Assembly: GCA_964452735.1 (NCBI GenBank)
Contig: CAYVNA010000001.1
Coordinates: forward strand, 9,222 to 73,221
DNA: 64,000 nt
Direction of reading: 5' to 3'
DNA from: UBA2177 sp964452735
GTDB taxonomy: Bacteria > Patescibacteriota > Dojkabacteria > SC72
This document shows, piece by piece, positions 53,402 through 61,090 of this stretch; the first letter of the stretch is position 1, and each line of letters opens with the position of its first letter. The position numbers and the translations under genes are program-made. Under the pieces are notes generated by a model, which saw nothing but the letters and a program-made list of their open reading frames with translations, ran no database searches and was not told the DNA's origin.

Positions 53402-54004
53402 ATGGAAAAGAAAAAAATAAACAAAAAAGAAGAAACAAAGGAAATAAAGAAGGTGAAATTAAATCCTCAGGTTTGGGAAATTCCATACAACGAGGACTTG
53501 ATTGCACAGGTTCTTTATGTCTATTCTGCAAATGAAAGAAAAGGTACAGTTAAGCAGAAGTCTCGAGGTGAGGTATCTGGAGGTGGTAAAAAGCCTTGGA
53601 AACAGAAAGGTACAGGAAGAGCTAGATCTGGTTCTACTAGATCTCCCCTATGGGTAGGTGGTGGCGTAACATTTGCTAGCCATGATAGAAACTTCTCTAG
53701 GAGTATTAACAAGAAGATGGCAAGGAAGGCGACATGTGTAATGCTTTCTCAGAGATTAAGAGAAAGTGCATTGGAATTTGTAACGACAGGAGATGATGAG
53801 GTTAAGAATCTGAGGAATGAGAAATCTAAGACACTCCTAGTATCTGCTGATGAAAAAGTAGCTATGTTTGTTAGAAATTCGGAAAAGGTTAAGCTTGTAA
53901 TGCCAAACAAATTAAATGCAAAGCACCTTGTGTCATACAAAAAAGTTTTAGTGGATAATGACAGCGTTAAGCTTTTAGAAGAAAGATTATCAAATGAAAA
54001 ATAA
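53402..54004 (+). CDS. rplD: 50S ribosomal protein L4
   Basis: L4 lines the exit tunnel and can repress the S10 operon in E. coli. The 200-residue protein has a Lys/Glu-rich N-terminus of about 18 residues, then the tunnel loop region QKSRGEVSGGGKKPWKQKGT and GRARSGSTRSP, and a C-terminal alpha/beta domain. GGAG lies 6 bases before the ATG, one of the few Shine-Dalgarno-like sites in this cluster. It overlaps rplW by 11 bases. Confidence 0.95.
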   Translation: MEKKKINKKEETKEIKKVKLNPQVWEIPYNEDLIAQVLYVYSANERKGTVKQKSRGEVSGGGKKPWKQKGTGRARSGSTRSPLWVGGGVTFASHDRNFSRSINKKMARKATCVMLSQRLRESALEFVTTGDDEVKNLRNEKSKTLLVSADEKVAMFVRNSEKVKLVMPNKLNAKHLVSYKKVLVDNDSVKLLEERLSNEK

Positions 54005-54287
54005 GGAAATGAAAATACAACCTATGATTTCTGAGAAAAGCTATGCCATGGCAAATGCATATAACAAGTATACTTTTCTTGTTCCAAGAGGTGTTAATAA
54101 GATAGAGTTAGCAAAATATATAGAGAGTAAGTATAAAGTTTCTGTAATCAACAGCAATAGTGTAGTTAGACCTGGGAAGATGAAAAGAGATTTTAGAAGT
54201 AATAAGATGAGGAGAGAGAGCGATTTTTTGAAGATGATAGTAACCTTAAAAAAGGGAGATAAAATAGATGAATTTTTGAAGAACTAA
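53994..54287 (+). CDS. rplW: 50S ribosomal protein L23
   Basis: L23 sits at the tunnel exit and docks trigger factor and SRP. The 97-residue protein has IQPMISEKSYAMA at the start (usually PvvTEKs), NKYTFLVPRGVNKIELAKYI, and VRPGKMKRD. Length is normal. The ATG at 53994 lies inside rplD; a second ATG at residue 6 gives MKIQPM and is also possible. rplB starts one base after its stop. Confidence 0.93.
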   Translation: MKNKEMKIQPMISEKSYAMANAYNKYTFLVPRGVNKIELAKYIESKYKVSVINSNSVVRPGKMKRDFRSNKMRRESDFLKMIVTLKKGDKIDEFLKN

Positions 54288-54288
54288 T

Positions 54289-55140
54289 ATGTCAGTAAGA
54301 AATTTTAAACCTACAACTTCTACACGAAGAAAGACGAAATTGGAAGACAGATCAAAGTTAGTGAAGGACTCTGGTCCTAGGAGTCTAACTATTGCTAAGA
54401 GACAAAGATCTGGGAGAAATAACCAAGGAAAGATAACAATAAGGCACAGAGGTGGTGGCTTTAAGAGGAGGGTAAGGGTTATTGATTTTAAGAGAGAGAA
54501 ATATGGAGTTCCAGCTAAGGTTCTTGGTATGTATTTTGACCCTAATAGAACTGCACATTTAGCTCTTTTGCAGTATGCAGATGGAGAGAAAAGATATATA
54601 ATTGCTCCTCGAGGACTTAATGTTGGTGATAAAATTGTGTCTGGCGAGCAGGTTGATGTTCTCCCTGGAAATGCAATGAGGATAAAGAATGTTCCATCAG
54701 GAACAATAGTGCACTGTGTTGAGAATGATCCTGGAAAGGGAGCTGTATATGGAAGGTCCGCAGGAGAGGTAATTGTAGTACAAGGACCAGATACATCTGG
54801 TAAGTTTATGCAAATAAAATTACCTTCAGGAGAAACAAGATTGGTATATGCTGATTGTATGGCTACTGTAGGGCAGGTTGGTAATGAAGATAAACTTAAT
54901 GTGAAATTGGGTAAGGCTGGAAGGAAAAGAAATCTTGGATGGAGACCAGAAGTTAGAGGTATGGCTATGCATGCTGTAGAGCATCCACATGGAGGTGGAG
55001 AAGGAAAAGGTCAGATAGGTGGTAAGGCTAAAGATATTTGGGGAAATAGGTTAGGAACCAGAACAAGGCAAAACAAGAGGACAGAGAAGTTCATTATAAA
55101 GAGGAGAAGAACGAAGAATAGACCATTTGCAAAGAAATAA
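54289..55140 (+). CDS. rplB: 50S ribosomal protein L2
   Basis: L2 is required for subunit joining and peptidyl transfer. The 283-residue protein is normal in length. Landmarks are GRNNQGKITIRHRGGGFKRR, the RNA-binding OB and SH3-like domains, GRSAGEVIVVQG, and the catalytic-centre loop VRGMAMHAVEHPHGGGEGKG-type segment (about 222-241) with its conserved His. Basic C-terminus IKRRRTKNRPF. Confidence 0.98.
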   Translation: MSVRNFKPTTSTRRKTKLEDRSKLVKDSGPRSLTIAKRQRSGRNNQGKITIRHRGGGFKRRVRVIDFKREKYGVPAKVLGMYFDPNRTAHLALLQYADGEKRYIIAPRGLNVGDKIVSGEQVDVLPGNAMRIKNVPSGTIVHCVENDPGKGAVYGRSAGEVIVVQGPDTSGKFMQIKLPSGETRLVYADCMATVGQVGNEDKLNVKLGKAGRKRNLGWRPEVRGMAMHAVEHPHGGGEGKGQIGGKAKDIWGNRLGTRTRQNKRTEKFIIKRRRTKNRPFAKK

Positions 55141-55157
55141 TTTATATTTAAAGAAGA

Positions 55158-55463
55158 ATGTCTAGATCACTAAAAAAGGGACCATACACAGATGAAAAAT
55201 TGATGAAGAAGGTTGAGAAGGCAAGAATGGAAGGTAATATGTCCCCTATTAAAACTTGGGCACGAGCTTCTACAATAACACCTGAAATGGTAGGCATGAA
55301 GTTCTTAGTACACAATGGTAAGAAGCATGAGGAGGTTTTGGTTCAGGAGTCAATGATAGGACATAGATTGGGAGAGTTCTCCCTCACAAGGAAATTTAAA
55401 GGTCATGCGAAGAAGGGTAAGCTGTCTAAAGTATATGGTAGTACTGGTAGATTTGAAGAATAA
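55158..55463 (+). CDS. rpsS: 30S ribosomal protein S19
   Basis: S19 binds S13 and the 16S head. The 101-residue protein begins MSRSLKKGPYTDEKLMKKVE and contains IKTWARASTITPEMVGMKF, HNGKKHEEVLV and GHRLGEFSLTRKFKGHAKK, all diagnostic. Length is slightly above the usual 92. TTTAAAGAAG lies directly before the start. It is followed after 18 bases by rplV. Confidence 0.97.
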   Translation: MSRSLKKGPYTDEKLMKKVEKARMEGNMSPIKTWARASTITPEMVGMKFLVHNGKKHEEVLVQESMIGHRLGEFSLTRKFKGHAKKGKLSKVYGSTGRFEE

Positions 55464-55481
55464 ATATATTTTTAAAAAGTA

Positions 55482-55823
55482 ATGGAAGAAAAAGTAGTAA
55501 AAGTACAAGTAAAGAATATTGCACAATCACCTTTGAAATTAAGGTTGGTTGTAGATACTGTTAGAGGGAAAAGTGTAGAGGATGCCCTTGCTATTCTTTC
55601 CATACTACGAAAGAAAGGTACGGAGACAGTTTCAAAAGCAATACTTTCTGGTGTCGCAAATGCTAGAGAAATATATAGTGTAGATAAGGGAGACTTAGTA
55701 GTAAATAAAGTGACTGTTGATGAAGCAAGAACCCTTAAGAGAACAAGATTCGGATCTAGAGGAAGAGTATCAAGGATAGATAAGAGGAGATCTCATATTA
55801 ATTTAGAATTAAAAGTTAAGTAA
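55482..55823 (+). CDS. rplV: 50S ribosomal protein L22
   Basis: L22 forms part of the exit-tunnel wall. The 113-residue protein has AQSPLKLRLVVDTVRGKSVE near the start, KAILSGVANA centrally and the tunnel loop DEARTLKRTRFGSRGRVSRI before HINLELKVK. Length is normal. TTTTTAAAAAG precedes its ATG. rpsC starts two bases after its stop. Confidence 0.97.
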   Translation: MEEKVVKVQVKNIAQSPLKLRLVVDTVRGKSVEDALAILSILRKKGTETVSKAILSGVANAREIYSVDKGDLVVNKVTVDEARTLKRTRFGSRGRVSRIDKRRSHINLELKVK

Positions 55824-55825
55824 TT

Positions 55826-56473
55826 ATGGGAAGAAAGGTAAACCCAAATGCAATTAGAATGGGTATAAACAAAACATGGGATTCCATGTGGTACGCTGAT
55901 AAAAAAGACTATCCTAAGGCTTTGACCCAAGATCTCTTGATAAAGGAAAAAGTTACTAAGGCTATGAAGGATGCAGGACTGGACAGTATAAAAGTAAATA
56001 GATCCTTGAATAAGATAGAAGTAATAGCATATGTAGCTAGGCCTGGTGTTGCAATTGGTAGAGGTGGTGAAGGTATTGATTTGCTTCAGAAAGAGTTGAG
56101 AAGGATAACTAAGTCAGCAGTAGAATTAAAAGTTAGAGAAGTTAAGAAGGCAGATCTCTCTGCTAGGATAGTTGCTAGATCAATAGCTGATGGTATTGAG
56201 AGAAGACAACCATCAAAGCTCTTGGTCCAGAGTGCAAAAGAGAAAGTAATGCAATCAGGTGCTAAAGGTTTGCGAATATGGGTATCAGGAAGAATCAATA
56301 ATGCAAGTCAGGCAAGAACAGTTAAGGCTTCTGCAGGATCAGTACCAGCTCAAACTTTGAGAGCTGATGTTGACTACGCTAATGAAATTGCAACTACAGC
56401 AGATGCAGGATTAATGGGAATAAAGGTTTGGATATACAGAGGAGATAAAAAAGATATAGATAGAGAAGAATAA
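55826..56473 (+). CDS. rpsC: 30S ribosomal protein S3
   Basis: S3 is a head protein at the mRNA entry site with helicase activity together with S4. The 215-residue protein starts MGRKVNPNAIRMGINKTWDS. It has the KH-type RNA-binding loop RPGVAIGRGGEGIDLL (about 72-87) and the C-terminal domain with GLRIWVSGRINNA and a late GIKVWIYRGD. Length is normal. Confidence 0.97.
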   Translation: MGRKVNPNAIRMGINKTWDSMWYADKKDYPKALTQDLLIKEKVTKAMKDAGLDSIKVNRSLNKIEVIAYVARPGVAIGRGGEGIDLLQKELRRITKSAVELKVREVKKADLSARIVARSIADGIERRQPSKLLVQSAKEKVMQSGAKGLRIWVSGRINNASQARTVKASAGSVPAQTLRADVDYANEIATTADAGLMGIKVWIYRGDKKDIDREE

Positions 56474-56492
56474 TATATTTAAATAGAATCAT

Positions 56493-56906
56493 ATGTTACA
56501 GCCAAAGAAAAGAAAATACAGGAAAGAAATGAGAGGAAAGATGGGAGGTGTAGCATCTTCCAATAATAGGGTAGCTTTTGGTGAGTATGGTCTTAAGGCT
56601 ATGGAAAATGCTTGGATAAATGCGAGAGAGATAGAGGCAGCAAGAAGGGCTATGACAGGATTTACGAAGAGAAAAGGAAAGGTTTGGATAAAGATATTTC
56701 CACATAAGCCATACACCCAGAAATCTACAAACAGTAAGATGTTGGGCGGAAAGGGTGCTGTAGAGGGATATGTTGCAGTGGTCGTACCAGGGACAATACT
56801 TGTAGAAATCGGTGGAGTAGATGAAAAGACTGCTAGAGAAGCATTAGGTTTGGCAGGACATAAGTTCTCAGTTAAAACTAAATTTGTAAGTAGATTAGAA
56901 ATATAG
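56493..56906 (+). CDS. rplP: 50S ribosomal protein L16
   Basis: L16 contacts A-site tRNA and shapes the peptidyl transferase region. The 137-residue protein has MLQPKKRKYRKEMRGK, FGEYGLKAMENAWINAREIE, GKVWIKIFPHKP and a MLGGKGAVEGYVAVV-type segment. It ends at the usual place. The next gene is rpsQ; rpmC (L29), normally here, is absent. TTTAAAT lies 8 bases upstream of the ATG. Confidence 0.97.
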   Translation: MLQPKKRKYRKEMRGKMGGVASSNNRVAFGEYGLKAMENAWINAREIEAARRAMTGFTKRKGKVWIKIFPHKPYTQKSTNSKMLGGKGAVEGYVAVVVPGTILVEIGGVDEKTAREALGLAGHKFSVKTKFVSRLEI

Positions 56907-56963
56907 CTTGAGTATAAGGTCAATAATTGGTAGAATACAAGCCGATATTTAAATAGAATATAT

Positions 56964-57221
56964 ATGGAAAAAGATATAAAAAACAAAGGAAAAAAGAGAG
57001 AAATAAAAGGTACTGTAGTTGGGAATAAGATGCAGTCTACTGTTCGCGTTAGAGTAGATAGCGTCGAAGCTCATCCTGTATACAGGAAGACAGTAAACAG
57101 GAAGAAGGTTTTCTTTGCTCATAGTAACGAGCCATTGAATATAGGTGACGTTGTTACTATAAGGGAAAGTAAGCCCTTTTCAAAGAATGTAAGATGGGTA
57201 GTAATAAGTAAGGAAGCATAA
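56964..57221 (+). CDS. rpsQ: 30S ribosomal protein S17
   Basis: S17 is an OB-fold primary binder of the 16S 5' domain. The 85-residue protein has KGTVVGNKMQSTVRVRVDS, HPVYRKTVNRKKVFFAH and a late IGDVVTIRESKPFSKNVRWV. Length is normal, with a short basic N-terminal extension. It follows rplP after 57 bases without an intervening L29 gene. TTTAAAT lies 9 bases before the ATG. Confidence 0.96.
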   Translation: MEKDIKNKGKKREIKGTVVGNKMQSTVRVRVDSVEAHPVYRKTVNRKKVFFAHSNEPLNIGDVVTIRESKPFSKNVRWVVISKEA

Positions 57222-57223
57222 TT

Positions 57224-57595
57224 ATGATACAAAGAGAATCAAATCTAACAGTTGCAGACAATAGTGGAGCAAAAATAGCCAAGGTTATAGGTATGTTTGG
57301 AGCTTCTAAGAGGAAATATGCAAAAATAGGTGATGTTGTAACAGTTGCAGTTCAGAAAGCTTTACCTAATGCCCCAATAAAAAAGCATGAGGTATGTAAA
57401 GGTGTAGTTGTTAGAGTTCATAAGGAATATAGGAGAAAAGATGGTACATATATTAGATTTGATGATAATGCAGTAGTTTTGATAGATATTAAAAATAAGG
57501 CTCCAAAAGGTACTAGAATATTTGGACCTGTTGCTAGAGAGCTAAAGGAGAAAGGATTTGATAAAATAGTTTCTTTAGCACCCGAAGTATTATAG
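57224..57595 (+). CDS. rplN: 50S ribosomal protein L14
   Basis: L14 helps form the bridge to the 30S subunit. The 123-residue protein has MIQRESNLTVADNSGAKIA, then VTVAVQKALPN, VVVRVHKEYRRKDGTYIRFD and a final FDKIVSLAPEVL. Length and sequence are ordinary. It starts 2 bases after rpsQ. Confidence 0.98.
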   Translation: MIQRESNLTVADNSGAKIAKVIGMFGASKRKYAKIGDVVTVAVQKALPNAPIKKHEVCKGVVVRVHKEYRRKDGTYIRFDDNAVVLIDIKNKAPKGTRIFGPVARELKEKGFDKIVSLAPEVL

Positions 57596-57610
57596 ATAAT
57601 TATTAAGAAT

Positions 57611-57994
57611 ATGAAGATTAAAAAGGGAGACACAGTAAAAATACTATATGGAAAGGAAAGAAATAAACAGGGTTCTGTTGTTGCTGTTGATCTAAAGAAT
57701 AATAAAGTTGTTGTTGAGGGTTTAAACCTATACAAAAGACATTTAAAAGGAGATGGGAGAACAAGAACATCGGAAATTGTTACCATAGAGAAACCATTCC
57801 CTGTATCAAAAGTTATGTTAGTATGCCCTGTATGTGGGAAACCAACAAGAGTAGGATTGAAGAAAGTTGAGGGGAAGATAGTAAGAGTTTGTAAGGAGTG
57901 TGGAAAAGATATTGTTAAGGAGGTTGTTGAGAAGAAAGTAGCTGAAAAGAAAGAAAAGAAGAGTAATAATAAATCTAAAGCAAAAAGTAAATAA
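57611..57994 (+). CDS. rplX: 50S ribosomal protein L24 with zinc-finger pairs and basic tail
   Basis: L24 is an early assembly protein near the tunnel exit. The 127-residue protein has the KOW motif region (IKKGDTVKILYGKERNKQGS) and NLYKRHLKGD. CPVCGKPTR and CKECGKDI then form a probable zinc site, as in many bacterial L24. A Lys/Glu-rich tail of about 25 residues makes it longer than the usual ~105. Its stop touches the rplE start. Confidence 0.95.
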   Translation: MKIKKGDTVKILYGKERNKQGSVVAVDLKNNKVVVEGLNLYKRHLKGDGRTRTSEIVTIEKPFPVSKVMLVCPVCGKPTRVGLKKVEGKIVRVCKECGKDIVKEVVEKKVAEKKEKKSNNKSKAKSK

Positions 57995-58548
57995 TGGCTA
58001 GGTTAAAAGAAGAATACAATAAAATAATAAAGGGAGAGATTCAGAAGGATCTTAATTTGAATAACCCTATGCAGGTTCCTACGCTTAAAAAGATTGTTGT
58101 AAATGTAGGAGCTGGAGATGCAGTATCAAATAGCTCTGCATTAGGAGAGATTGTAGAAATCCTTACGCTGATAACTGGTCAAAAACCTGTTGTTAATAAA
58201 GCAAAGAAAGCAGTTTCTGCTTTTAAAATAAGAAAAGGTATGGATATAGGTGTTTCCGTTACATTAAGAGGAGAGAAGATGTGGGAATTTTTTGATAAGT
58301 TAGTTAACATTGTTCTTCCAAGAACGAAGGATTTTAGAGGTTTAGACCCTAAGGCATTTGATGGCTCTGGAAACTATTCTGTAGGTATTGAGGATCATAC
58401 TGTTTTTGTTGAAATAGACCCTAACAATGTTACCAAAATACGAAGTCTTCAAGCTACAATTGTTACTTCAGCAAAGAATGATGTAGAAGGAAAAGCTCTT
58501 TTAGATAAATTTGGATTCCCTTTTAGAAAAGATGTCAACAGAAGCTAA
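57994..58548 (+). CDS. rplE: 50S ribosomal protein L5
   Basis: L5 belongs to the 5S RNA-protein complex. The 184-residue protein has NPMQVPTLKKIVVNVGAGDA, GQKPVVNKAKKAVSAFKIRK and VTLRGEKMWEFFDKLV, plus PRTKDFRGLDPKAFDGSGNY. Length is normal. The final codons overlap the start of rpsN by 17 bases. Confidence 0.97.
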   Translation: MARLKEEYNKIIKGEIQKDLNLNNPMQVPTLKKIVVNVGAGDAVSNSSALGEIVEILTLITGQKPVVNKAKKAVSAFKIRKGMDIGVSVTLRGEKMWEFFDKLVNIVLPRTKDFRGLDPKAFDGSGNYSVGIEDHTVFVEIDPNNVTKIRSLQATIVTSAKNDVEGKALLDKFGFPFRKDVNRS

Positions 58549-58726
58549 AGAATACAAAGCAAGGAAATTAAAAGAAAGCTCAAAGTTTAGTACTAGAGTA
58601 TATAACAGATGTAGTATATGCGGCAGATCTAGAGGGTATTTACGACATTATGGAATGTGTAGGATATGCTTTAGGAAACTAGCTAGTGAAGGAAAGATAC
58701 CTGGAGTTAAGAAATCTATTTGGTAA
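58532..58726 (+). CDS. rpsN: 30S ribosomal protein S14, zinc-binding type
   Basis: S14 sits in the 30S head. Start chosen at 58532 (MSTEAKEYKARKL), giving 64 residues; an upstream in-frame start at 58511 lies deeper inside rplE. The zinc site is complete: CSICGRSRGYLRHYGMCRICF, two CxxC pairs (residues about 28-48; the middle shown is diagnostic of type Z). The ending KIPGVKKSIW is typical. Confidence 0.95.
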   Translation: MSTEAKEYKARKLKESSKFSTRVYNRCSICGRSRGYLRHYGMCRICFRKLASEGKIPGVKKSIW

Positions 58727-58747
58727 ATTAAATTTTGATTTAAGAGA

Positions 58748-59125
58748 ATGAACGATACAATAGCAGACATGTTAACAAGAATAAAGAATGCATTGATGAG
58801 GATGAAAGATACGGTATTGGTTCCTAATACTAAGGTAAACTTGGAGATACTAAGGGTTCTTAAAGAGGAAGATATGATTGGAGAATTTAGTGCTAACGAG
58901 AGAGAAGTTGAAGTTGTTCTTAAATATGATGGTAATGAACCAGTTATAAGGGAGCTACAGAAAGTTAGCAAATTAGGTCAGAGAATATATATGGGTTATA
59001 AAGAAATAAAACCAATTATGAATGGTAGAGGTATTGCTATTCTAAGTACATCAGAAGGAATAATGTCTGGTGCTATGGCGAAAAGCAAACACCTAGGTGG
59101 TGAATTAATATGTAAAGTTTGGTAA
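58748..59125 (+). CDS. rpsH: 30S ribosomal protein S8
   Basis: S8 binds the central domain of 16S rRNA and represses the spc operon in E. coli. The 125-residue protein has NDTIADMLTRIKNAL at the start, a central KLGQRIYMGYKEI and the C-terminal GRGIAILSTSEGIMSGAMAK and GGELICKVW. Length is slightly below the usual 130. TTTAAGAGA precedes the ATG. Confidence 0.96.
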   Translation: MNDTIADMLTRIKNALMRMKDTVLVPNTKVNLEILRVLKEEDMIGEFSANEREVEVVLKYDGNEPVIRELQKVSKLGQRIYMGYKEIKPIMNGRGIAILSTSEGIMSGAMAKSKHLGGELICKVW

Positions 59126-59130
59126 TCGAA

Positions 59131-59673
59131 ATGTCTAGAATTGGATTACAAGAAATAAAAATAGAAGAAGGTGTTACAGTAAGTCTTGAATCAAGGATCA
59201 TTACAATAACTGGTCCTTTAGGGGAGATCAAAATATCTCTTCCTTCTGACTTAGATGTAAATATAGAAGAAGGGGTTTTGAATCTGATTAGGAAAGAAGA
59301 AACAAAGCAAGCAAAGTCCAATCATGGGACATACCGTATGCTTATCTCAAACGCTGTATATGGTGTGAAAAATGGATATACTAAGAATCTTGAGCTAGTT
59401 GGTGTTGGATATAGAGCTAGAATGGAAGGTCAGACATTGGTTATGAGTTTAGGTTTGAACCATCCTGTGAAGGTTGAACCAAAGGAAGGCACAAGCATCG
59501 AGGTCCCAGAAGAAACCAAGGTTGTAATTAAGGGTTTTGATAAGCAGAAAGTTGGTGAATTAGCAGCTTCCATTAGGGAGCTTAGGAAACCAGAGCCATA
59601 CAAAGGCAAAGGTATCCGATATGAAAACGAATATGTAAGAAGAAAGAGTTCTAAGTCTAATTTAGGTTCTTAG
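59131..59673 (+). CDS. rplF: 50S ribosomal protein L6
   Basis: L6 lies near the factor-binding site. Start at 59131 (MSRIGLQEIKIEEG), 180 residues; a TTG four codons earlier overlaps rpsH and is less likely. Landmarks are VSLESRIITITGPLGE, the central GVKNGYTKNLELVGVGYRAR and the C-terminal GFDKQKVGELAASIRELRKP plus PYKGKGIRYENEYVRRK. Length is normal. Confidence 0.97.
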   Translation: MSRIGLQEIKIEEGVTVSLESRIITITGPLGEIKISLPSDLDVNIEEGVLNLIRKEETKQAKSNHGTYRMLISNAVYGVKNGYTKNLELVGVGYRARMEGQTLVMSLGLNHPVKVEPKEGTSIEVPEETKVVIKGFDKQKVGELAASIRELRKPEPYKGKGIRYENEYVRRKSSKSNLGS

Positions 59674-59684
59674 TAATATAAAAG

Positions 59685-60011
59685 ATGGCAAATAATACAA
59701 AGAAAGAAAAAAGAATAAGAAGGAAATTGCATATCAGGAAGAATGTAAATGGTACTACTTTGAAGCCTAGGGTGTTTGTATTTAAGAGTAACAAATACTT
59801 CTATGCAGGTATCGCAAATGACGAGAAGAATATAGTAGTGAAATCTTTTATGTCTAAAAAGAATAATGATGATATAATTGCTATGTCCAAGAACTTCGCG
59901 AAGGAAGCTGTTAAGTTTGATAGTTTAGTTTTTGATAGAAGCGGGTACAGGTATCATGGATTAATAAAAGTCTTTGTAGAAGAATTAAGAAATCAGAAAG
60001 TTAATATTTAG
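59685..60011 (+). CDS. rplR: 50S ribosomal protein L18
   Basis: L18 binds 5S rRNA. The 108-residue protein has KEKRIRRKLHIRKNVNGTT, KPRVFVFKSNKYFYAGI and a late FDRSGYRYHGLIKVFVEELR, the diagnostic L18 ending. Length is near the usual 115-120. It lies 11 bases after rplF and 10 before rpsE. Confidence 0.95.
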   Translation: MANNTKKEKRIRRKLHIRKNVNGTTLKPRVFVFKSNKYFYAGIANDEKNIVVKSFMSKKNNDDIIAMSKNFAKEAVKFDSLVFDRSGYRYHGLIKVFVEELRNQKVNI

Positions 60012-60021
60012 AGGTATAAAT

Positions 60022-60636
60022 ATGGATCAGGAGTTTAAGAAAAACAGAGAAAGGAAATTTTTTGAGAAGAAAGCTCTTCCTGTTAGAAGGGTTGCAAAAG
60101 TTACAAAAGGTGGAAAAAGACTAAGGTTTAGTACAGTGGTTGTTGTAGGCGACAAAGAAGGTTCCATAGGAGTTGCCCTAGGTAGAGGAGCTGATGTGAA
60201 GAGTGCAGTAGAGCAAGGAGAAAGATTAGCAGAGAAGAAAATGAAGAAAATACAGTTGGTGGGAGATACTATCCCTCATGAGATTGTTTGTAAGTATGGC
60301 GCTGCAAAAGTTCTTCTAAGACCTGCAAGGCCAGGTACTGGTGTTATCGCAGGATCTTCAGTTCGAACAGTTTTAGAATTAACTGGTATAGACAATGTAT
60401 ATGGAAAAATCCTAGGAAGTCCCGAGGCAAATGCCAATGCATATTGCACATTTAAAGCACTTCAAAGCCTTCGAAAAGAGAGAGTGTTGAAGAAAATGAG
60501 TAATATGAGAGATAGAATATCTTTGAAAGAAGAGATGGATAAAGAGAAAAAGATGAAAGAAGATAAAAGAAGGAAGAATGATAAGAAAAAGAGAGTCGAT
60601 GATAGGAAAAATAATAAAGTAAGTAGAAGAAAATAA
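60022..60636 (+). CDS. rpsE: 30S ribosomal protein S5 with charged C-terminal extension
   Basis: S5 is at the mRNA entry and affects fidelity. The 204-residue protein has VRRVAKVTKGGKRLRFSTVV, GSIGVALGRGADVKSAVEQG, a HEIVCKYGAAKVLLRPARPG segment and VLELTGIDNVYGKILGSPEA. About 40 extra residues, nearly all Lys, Arg, Glu and Asp, follow the normal end. Its stop overlaps the rplO start. rpmD (L30), normally between them, is absent. Confidence 0.97.
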   Translation: MDQEFKKNRERKFFEKKALPVRRVAKVTKGGKRLRFSTVVVVGDKEGSIGVALGRGADVKSAVEQGERLAEKKMKKIQLVGDTIPHEIVCKYGAAKVLLRPARPGTGVIAGSSVRTVLELTGIDNVYGKILGSPEANANAYCTFKALQSLRKERVLKKMSNMRDRISLKEEMDKEKKMKEDKRRKNDKKKRVDDRKNNKVSRRK

Positions 60637-61079
60637 TGTATTTAGAGAGTATACCAAAAAGAAAAAATAGAATAATGAAGGCAAAGAGGATTGGCCGTGG
60701 ATATGGGTCTGGTGTAGGTGGTCATACAGTTGGAAGAGGAGCTAAGGGTCAGAAATCAAGATCTGGTCATAAATCACTCGTTATGTTTGAAGGTGGTAAT
60801 GTACCATTTTACAAAAGAATGCCTAAGTATAAAGGTTTTAATGCTGCTAGCAAGATAGAGAACCAGGTTATAAATGTTGAGGTATTATCCAAGGAATTTA
60901 TTGACGGAGATATAATAAATGTTGAAGTTCTGAGAAATAAAGGATTAGTAAGAAAGAATTCTAAGAGTGTTAAAATATTAGCAAAAGGTGAACTTAATAA
61001 AAAATTAAGTATAGAAGGACTATTAGTTTCTCCATCTGCCAGAGAAAAGATAGAAAAAGCTGGTGGAAATGTTAAATAG
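60636..61079 (+). CDS. rplO: 50S ribosomal protein L15
   Basis: L15 is a late-assembly 50S protein. The 147-residue protein has RIGRGYGSGVGGHTVGRGAK, KGQKSRSGHK, GGNVPFYKRMPKYKGF and a late LVSPSAREKIEKAGG. Length is normal. The ATG at 60636 overlaps the rpsE stop (TAATG). secY follows after 11 bases, as usual. Confidence 0.96.
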   Translation: MYLESIPKRKNRIMKAKRIGRGYGSGVGGHTVGRGAKGQKSRSGHKSLVMFEGGNVPFYKRMPKYKGFNAASKIENQVINVEVLSKEFIDGDIINVEVLRNKGLVRKNSKSVKILAKGELNKKLSIEGLLVSPSAREKIEKAGGNVK

Positions 61080-61090
61080 ACTCTCAGCAA

